Shown: piece by piece, positions 56,265 through 62,000 of the stretch
Numbering within the stretch: the first letter of the stretch is position 1
Layout: each line of letters begins with the position of its first letter
DNA from: Lingula anatina
Taxonomy: Eukaryota; Brachiopoda; Lingulata; Lingulida; Lingulidae
DNA length: 62,000 bases
NCBI RefSeq assembly: GCF_001039355.2
Contig: NW_019774047.1
Span: 46,800 to 108,799 of the forward strand
Direction of reading: 5' to 3'
Program-made: the position numbers and the translations under genes
Notes under the pieces: generated by a model
What the model was told of the DNA's origin: nothing
The model's input: the letters and a program-made list of their open reading frames with translations, nothing else
Databases searched by the model: none

Positions 56265-57647
56265 TTATCTGGTCGTCACTAGGGTCTTTTTGTACTTCAT
56301 GTTAATAAAGGAGGTCTGGGCCTTTTTCTCCAGGGCTGCTAGTTCAGAAACTGTTGGTGCCAGCATTTCCACATGACCTTTGTAACCACTCCCTGTAATA
56401 AAAACATGAAAAGGAAAAAGTTATATTTGTTGCAGGGGTTGATACAGAGATATTTTCTGACAGTCTTCCAAATTATCTTTGTTGATCTGTCCTCCATTTT
56501 TGACTGTCTTCTGACAGAAACAATTAGATACTCATCAATATAAACTTGAAAATTTGACCGTCTTCCAGAAGACCCAGAAAACGACCTCAATCTGCCCCTG
56601 TTGACTGAGATGGCAACTGCATCCTGCATGTGGACATGATTTTACCTTATGGCAAGGGTCAAAGGTCAATGGGGATCATTCAAGGTAGCCTAAAGAGTTC
56701 ACGTAATGAGGGGTTAAATTTTTTAATGATTCAAATTAAAACTATGAATTGGGAATGTTACCTTGAAAAAAAATACAAATTAAAGCAATATGCAAAACAC
56801 GGCAACTTTGTTCAGCAATGGACTTTAAAAATTCTGTCAGATTTTATTTGTTGGCACACTGTACTTGCTAGTCCGCCATTATTTTTGGACCCCTCTTTTC
56901 TTCAAACCTCATTTGATATTTCACAGAGTTGCAAAACATGCATGATCCCCACTGTCCACACTCAAGTTATGATTGAAATGTCAGAAATATCAAAAACTGA
57001 CTTCAGATTTCATTAAGTATAACATATCTTTCTTGCTTGACATTTCTCTAATTGGGGATGTATTGTAGTAATTACCATTTGATCACAACATATCTCTCCT
57101 GAAGTGAAAACACACCCCATGTAATTGTATATTTATCTATTATCAAGAGAAAAAAAAGAGCTGCAATAAATAATAATAAAGTGCGAGTATGGGAAAGACG
57201 TGGGTAAACAGAAAAAGCATGAGTACATGCATCACATGGGGGGGGGGGGGGAGGGAATTTACATCAGATTTTCAGCAGTGTGTAAAATGTCACAGCTTCA
57301 TTTAAATGTGGTACATGTACCATATAGTCTTAGAGGTGTTGGTGAGAAGGTTGACGCTAACAATGTCTTCTCTACGTGTTTGATACCTCAGATTACCAAT
57401 TAACTCACAACTATGCACTTTCTTCACACTGTTAACTCTCAATTCCCTTCAGGTATAAACACAATTAAATTAAAAGGAAAATATACTTTCTGAGAGCTAC
57501 TAGTATAACACCTTCCAACCACTTACCCCCAACTGTTCTTTTTTGCCCATAGACCACCTTTCCATCAAATTCGTTGACAGGTACCTTGAGGTCAGGCTCC
57601 ACCTGGTCAATGGTCACTCCCAAGTGTTCCTCAATGTCGGCCAGATA
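56265..57647 (-). CDS. Last two exons of an unidentified gene
   Basis: Exons 57647-57527 and 56392-56265 have good splice sites (TTGCAG|TATCTG, GGGG|GTAAGT, TTACAG|GGAGTG) and join in phase to an 82-residue C-terminus ending [10 protein letters not shown]. The first exon reads [20 protein letters not shown] then [17 protein letters not shown]. The second reads [20 protein letters not shown] then [13 protein letters not shown]. Composition, phase and splice sites look like a real conserved protein, but I do not recognise the family. Upstream exons should lie beyond 57647 or outside the window; none could be placed with confidence. A family C MITE lies in the intron. Confidence 0.7.
56433..56600. 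mobile_element. MITE, family C, inverted copy
   Basis: Begins CAGGGGTTGATACAGAGATA and ends AATCTGCCCCTG. It matches the reverse complement of 16967-17130, including GACCGTCTTCCAGAAGACCC and AATTATCTTTGTTGATC. Confidence 0.7.
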
Positions 57648-57675
57648 CTGCAATTAGGAAAACAAGACAGCACTG

Positions 57676-57965
57676 TTCTGACATGGATTTATTTCCATTT
57701 TTAACACTTTTTTAACATAAAACAAAATAAACAGTTTACTGCAATTTTTATATGATCAACTAAGAAAATTGATGAGATGGGAAAAATATCAATAGAAAAG
57801 TGTTAAATGTCCAATTTCCTCCATTCTGAGATTCTGAACATAGTTAATGATTGAATCTGACAAACTGCAATGATATGAGTTTATTTCCATTTTTGACACT
57901 TTATTACACAATACACGATAACAAGTTTACCATCATTTTTACATAATCAACTTACAATGTTGTAA
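57676..57965. repeat. About 205-bp direct duplication
   Basis: TTTATTTCCATTTTTAACAC and TTTATTTCCATTTTTGACAC occur at about 57684 and 57889, with matching context (AACAGTTTACTGCAATTTTT and AACAAGTTTACCATCATTTT). It is an old tandem duplication in noncoding DNA next to the unidentified gene. Confidence 0.65.
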
Positions 57966-58269
57966 AGATGCAGGAAATGTCAAACAAACACTTTTATGTA
58001 TCTTATTAGTAAAATAATAAGACTGTTAACATGCCTAAGAATTTAATCTGAGGAAATGTGAAAAAACAGCATAACTTCTAAAATAATGGCCCGATTATGC
58101 TGATTTTCGAACTCAACCTGCATTTTAGTAAGATTGACCACTCCTGTGAGTTTAATGACAATTGGCCNAACATTTGAAAAATTTGCAAGAAATTCCTGCA
58201 ATTTTTAAGAAAAGAAAGTGCTCTTCACCAAAAAGTTTTTCAAGAGGAATTCACAAAGTGTGGCAAAGT

Positions 58270-58619
58270 TTAAAGGGATAATAACTCTTTGTATGAGATC
58301 TATATTTCACAATAAAAACATTGTGAATAACTCAAAGAATTATAATATATTCTGTTTTACCACAAAAACAGCAGTTATAGAGCTATTATTCTGATATCTG
58401 AGCTTGTCTTAAGACCACGTGACCTCCATTGATGACTATACTCTGTTAAAATCTCTTAAGAGATTTAACAAAAAACCAAACTTTTTAGAAAAAAACCAGC
58501 GACTACGTAACTTTGAATGTAAAAATGGATTCATTTAACATTGGTAAGTATGGGAAAATTGTTGTTTACTCCAGGAAAATTTATTTTTTGGCCAAAACAA
58601 AGAGTTATCATCCCTTTAA
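58270..58619. mobile_element. TTAA-flanked inverted-repeat element, copy 1
   Basis: The element (58274-58615) is bounded by TTAA on both sides and has terminal inverted repeats AGGGATAATAACTCTTT and AAAGAGTTATCATCCCT. Length is about 342 bp; TTAA targeting recalls piggyBac-type transposition. The interior includes TTTAGAAAAAAACCAG and CAGGAAAATTTATTTTTTGG, shared with copy 2. Confidence 0.85.
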
Positions 58620-58799
58620 TTATGAGCAAAGCTGCTGCAATTTGAGAAAATCTCCATGGAAAATTAAGTCTGCAAATTCACAGGGAATATTCTGCTACCA
58701 ATTAGTGCCAATAAAACCAGTTCTCTCCAGGCACTCCTTATCAATAACAATGTTTCTTACAAGGCCCCCTGACATACAAGTATTATAGATCATTTTTTA

Positions 58800-58984
58800 A
58801 TGGCCTTCTGGAAAACAAGTGCACATTACACATACATCAAGTCCCAAATGAATGATTTTCTAATTTAAAACTTTGGCCTTTCATCCTAAAAAATGATCTA
58901 AAAACAAGTTGTCAATCTATCAAAATAACCAGTACAGCTATATGACTAAGATTTATCACTTGGGGTGACAAATAAGGCTTTCTC
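58800..58984. other. Spacer between the two TTAA elements
   Basis: Nothing recognisable beyond ordinary AT-rich sequence. Confidence 0.5.
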
Positions 58985-59992
58985 TTAAAGGGATAACAAC
59001 TCTTCCTGTGAGATCCATTTTTCGAAATTATACATTGTAAACAAATCATAGAAATAAAATAAATTCTAATTTATCACCAAAAGGGCAGTGACACAATTAT
59101 TAGATGGAATCTGTGCTGTGACCTCCTTAGATGGTTACCCTCAATGTCTGTCAAAAGATTATTACAAAAAACCAAACTTTTTAGAAAAAAGCCAGGGACT
59201 AACTTTGAACAACGAAATGGATTCATTATAAGTCAGCATGGGAAAATCGTTGTTTTGCCCAGGAAAATCCATTTTTTGGCCAAAATAATAATAATAATAA
59301 TTTTATTGAGCATTAAAATGTGTACAGTTACATTTTACAAGCTCTCTAAACTACAGTTTTACATAAATTGTAATTGTATACACTTAAATAAGTATAACTT
59401 CTTTAGATCATTCCATTGCCAAAATACATGTAAGCTAACTACTTCATTCATATAGCTGACAATAGTAAGACACAATATAATAATACTGAATATAGTATTT
59501 TGTACAATATGCATTTGCTACTTAGGCATAACTGACTGTATAAACTTGGCCACTGCTGATGCACTTGCACGACACTGTGGATTGAGAATTTGTATTATTT
59601 TGCTATCATCATCAGTGCCTGATAGACCAGAGAATCGTGACAGGGAATCAAACATTTTTTTACGCTCACGTTGATGCTGAGTGCAGATCAGGAGAAAATG
59701 CTTTTCGTCTTCAATAACATTTTTGCAGTGTGGACAAAATCTTTCTTCCATTGGTGTTTTAGGATATGTTTGTCTCCCCCTTTCAATTTGTAAATTGTGG
59801 TCACTAAGCCTGAGTTTTGATATTGCTATTTTGTAATGGGCTGGAATGTCGAGTTGCAGGTATTTTTCGCCATTGTACGAGTTTTTTAGGGCTTTATAGG
59901 TTCTCAGTTTACTGAATTTATCAGTGTGTAATTCCTCCCAGAAGAGACATTCAACTTTCTTTATTATTTCAATGAAGTTGTTATCCCTTTAA
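58985..59992. mobile_element. TTAA-flanked element, copy 2, interrupted by a retrotransposon
   Basis: Left end TTAA then AGGGATAACAACTCTT at 58985; right end GTTGTTATCCCT then TTAA at 59981-59992. The element follows copy 1 until GGCCAAAAT near 59285, where a retrotransposon fragment is inserted; element sequence resumes at about 59975. Confidence 0.85.
59283..59975 (-). mobile_element. 5'-truncated non-LTR retrotransposon with (ATT)n tail
   Basis: Minus strand. A coding frame enters at the truncated 5' end (about 59975) and stops at 59518. It encodes the C-terminus of a reverse-transcriptase protein: WEELHTDKFSKLRTY, ISKLRLSDHNLQIERGR, and the CPHC-x(n)-H-x(4)-C knuckle (FCPHCKNVIEDEKHFLLIC), ending FIQSVMPK. 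About 230 bp of 3' UTR follows, then an (ATT)n tail at 59285-59300. The layout is CR1/L2-like. It may belong to the same family as the element at 6107-9775, but the two do not overlap. Confidence 0.85.
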
Positions 59993-62000
59993 GGGGTATC
60001 CATGTTTTATAAAAGCCTTTATTTGGTGAAAGAACTTTTTTCACATTTCTTTTATGTGAACTTAATATTCTTTATATTTTTGCAATAAAAATAAATACCT
60101 TTAGAGCACAAAGTTCCTTTTCTGATGCATTTTTTACCCCTCTGCCAGCTTAAGCACACAGAGTGCCCAAGAATTAAATACCAATTTTTTCTGGTTTGTT
60201 TATTGGTGTTGGATAGTGATTTGTTGTAGTATTTATTTATTTATTGTATTATGTATTGTAGTATTCTATTGTATCTCTAAAACTATATAAGATATTATCA
60301 AGAAAATTGGCATGGTTGCATTTTGATGACTAGGGTGTGAATCACAATTTGGTGCCAGCATTTGGTTTTAAACCTTTTTTTTCTTTCAGGAGATATGAGC
60401 TCTAATTTACTACTGTTCCATTAAACAATGGTAATATTTCACATTACTGATAAAATCAGAAATAAATCTTTCAAAAAATGGCACCAGATAATAGCTAGTA
60501 CTTATAAATAGGCATCAAAGCTGTGTTGTTAGTTGTTCAGGCCAGATAGACTTAGAGAGATACGTTTGAAATTGATATCAGTTTTTAGTAAAAAAAAAAC
60601 AAAAAAAAAACACTGCTTGAGTAAGCAAATTCATCCTGATGTATACTGACAGTCAATGAAAATACATCACTTATATATCAAATAATATTTTAAGTTCCTT
60701 TGGCACATTAAGACAATAACAGTTTTCGTGTGAAATATGACCCATTATTCAGTCACACAAGGTAAAATAAAGGTCAGAAAAAATCATTAAAAAAAGATCA
60801 TTAAAATGCAAGGTCACATGATCAAATCCCTTTGGTTCCGCCCAGCCTCCAGCATCCCAAGGGCCTGCAGTCGCTCTTCCAGTGTCAGACGTGGCATCAC
60901 AGAACTTTTATGTCATGTGTCATACTGGATTTGGTGACTACCTTAAATAGGCTTAATTTATCACCATATATTGAACCTGATTAATTCACACCAATCAGGA
61001 AAAACACATGATTTTGTAACAGCTGATCACAAAATCAAATGATCACAAAATTACTGAAGCAGAAATTTTAAACATCCGAGTGGTCGGCCCACTTTCTTAT
61101 GACCAAACAAGTGCATTTGTACTCATTTAAAAGTTTGGAATCGATTCTCGGTAAAAGTACAAGAGTACAAAAGTGCAAGAAAGTTTTCTGATGCGTTTTC
61201 ATTGACTGTCAGTATATTTTTTGATGTGACAGCATTATCTCAAACATGAGAATGTTTATTTCCACAAAGATCAAGAAAAAAATCCTAGTACCAATTTACC
61301 CTTAATTAACTTGTCCTCTTGATGGTGCTGGTTGCTTAACTTAATCTACTTCTTTTAGTCAGTCTTAATGACCTTTAAGTTGATCTTTTTAATGGATTGG
61401 GCCTAATTACAGTGTCAATACGTTTAAAAAGAGAAGCCTAGTGGTAAAAGATGCATCAAATACATGCTACTCAAATGTGACACTTTTTTCTCTTTCCTTT
61501 CAGAGTATGGTATTAACGAAGTTGCTACACTCACTTTACATAACTTGCTATTATGATAGAATACTTGACAACAATTTATGTTATTGCTTCAGCTATGTGT
61601 CATTATCTATAAACTCATGTTCATTTGATTACATATACAGTGCACCAATTACAACTTCAAATACCGGTCCTGTTGAAAGTTGATACAAAATCTCTATGCA
61701 TGGCAGTCAGTGTTTACAGTTATTACCCAATAAGTTGTCATTCACTATTTCAATGAAAGCTTTGACATTTGAGTATGGCCTTAGAAAGATAAGCTTAATT
61801 TGTCATAATTTGAGACCTCTTATAGTGATATAATGAAACAGTGGCAGGAACGCTCAGTCCCATTCCCAATGAAACTTTCATTTTACACAGATCGCTTCAA
61901 CTCTGCCAGGGCTCTTGCTGAATGCAATCAGATAACACACCTTCTCCTGGCGTTTAGTAGAAAACAGAAAAGCTTGTGATTATGCAAGTACGCTGGAAAT
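59993..62000. other. Right end of the window, no supported gene
   Basis: Apart from the Tc1-type element I see no exon I can defend. On the minus strand, 61890-61945 could encode EKVCYLIAFSKSPGRVEAIC after a CCAG acceptor, and might be an exon of the unidentified gene, but nothing links it. Confidence 0.4.
60643..61214 (-). mobile_element. Tc1/mariner deletion derivative with transposase N-terminus remnant
   Basis: 572 bp with inverted ends TACTGACAGTCAATGAAAA and TTTTCATTGACTGTCAGTA, flanked by TA on both sides (60641-60642, 61215-61216), as for Tc1/mariner. Minus strand 60900-60824 encodes MPRLTLEERLQALGMLEAG followed by RNQRDLIM and a stop, matching the start of the DNA-binding domain of Tc1-like transposases. 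The catalytic DDE region is missing. Confidence 0.85.

Noticed and set aside
59144-59455. 103-codon plus ORF
   Set aside because: Runs through TTAA element sequence and the LINE tail; no protein features.

Overview
This is nuclear DNA from an animal: genes are split by GT-AG introns, intergenic DNA is AT-rich, and microsatellites, MITE-like repeats and non-LTR retrotransposons are dense. An invertebrate bilaterian, perhaps marine and possibly lophotrochozoan, seems most likely. I infer that from the repeat types (CAGGCCCGTAGCCAG-type inverted-repeat elements, a retrotransposon with an esterase-type ORF1) and from protein divergence; the species cannot be fixed from the sequence alone. Four single N characters (6106, 28740, 49558, 58168) look like assembly joins or ambiguities, and all lie in or near repeats.

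Layout. (1) 1874-11413, minus: ECI2, a 10-exon mitochondrial/peroxisomal enoyl-CoA isomerase with an acyl-CoA-binding domain; its intron 3 holds a retrotransposon. (2) 11456-18799, plus: CDYL, a 7-exon chromodomain plus crotonase-like chromatin corepressor. Its start codon is only 42 bp from the ECI2 start codon, in a shared bidirectional promoter, and the two crotonase domains share exon boundaries. (3) 21813-23726, minus: BBS10, a chaperonin-like ciliary gene with an intronless coding region, tail-to-tail with CDYL. (4) 25071-40170: a cluster of four three-exon genes (one minus, three plus) for small secreted von Willebrand factor A proteins with a signal peptide, a basic-site propeptide and a variable linker. 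I cannot assign them to a named family. (5) 40171-44352: gene-free DNA with a perfect 100-bp palindrome and a MITE. (6) 44353-54854, plus: UBA2, the catalytic subunit of the SUMO E1 enzyme, 18 exons, complete. (7) 56265-57647, minus: the last two exons of an unidentified gene. (8) 57648-62000: repeats, including two TTAA-flanked elements, one split by a nested retrotransposon fragment, and a Tc1-type deletion derivative.

The genes do not form one pathway. ECI2 and CDYL are an ancient linked pair sharing a crotonase domain, one in fatty-acid oxidation and one in chromatin. The vWA genes form a lineage-specific tandem family. A recurring feature is short tandem duplication across exon-intron junctions: three copies of an ECI2 donor, four of a UBA2 donor, and decayed copies at another ECI2 donor and a CDYL acceptor. 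All exon boundaries were derived by hand from splice consensus, reading phase and family similarity. For the four named genes and four vWA genes, every exon joins in phase.
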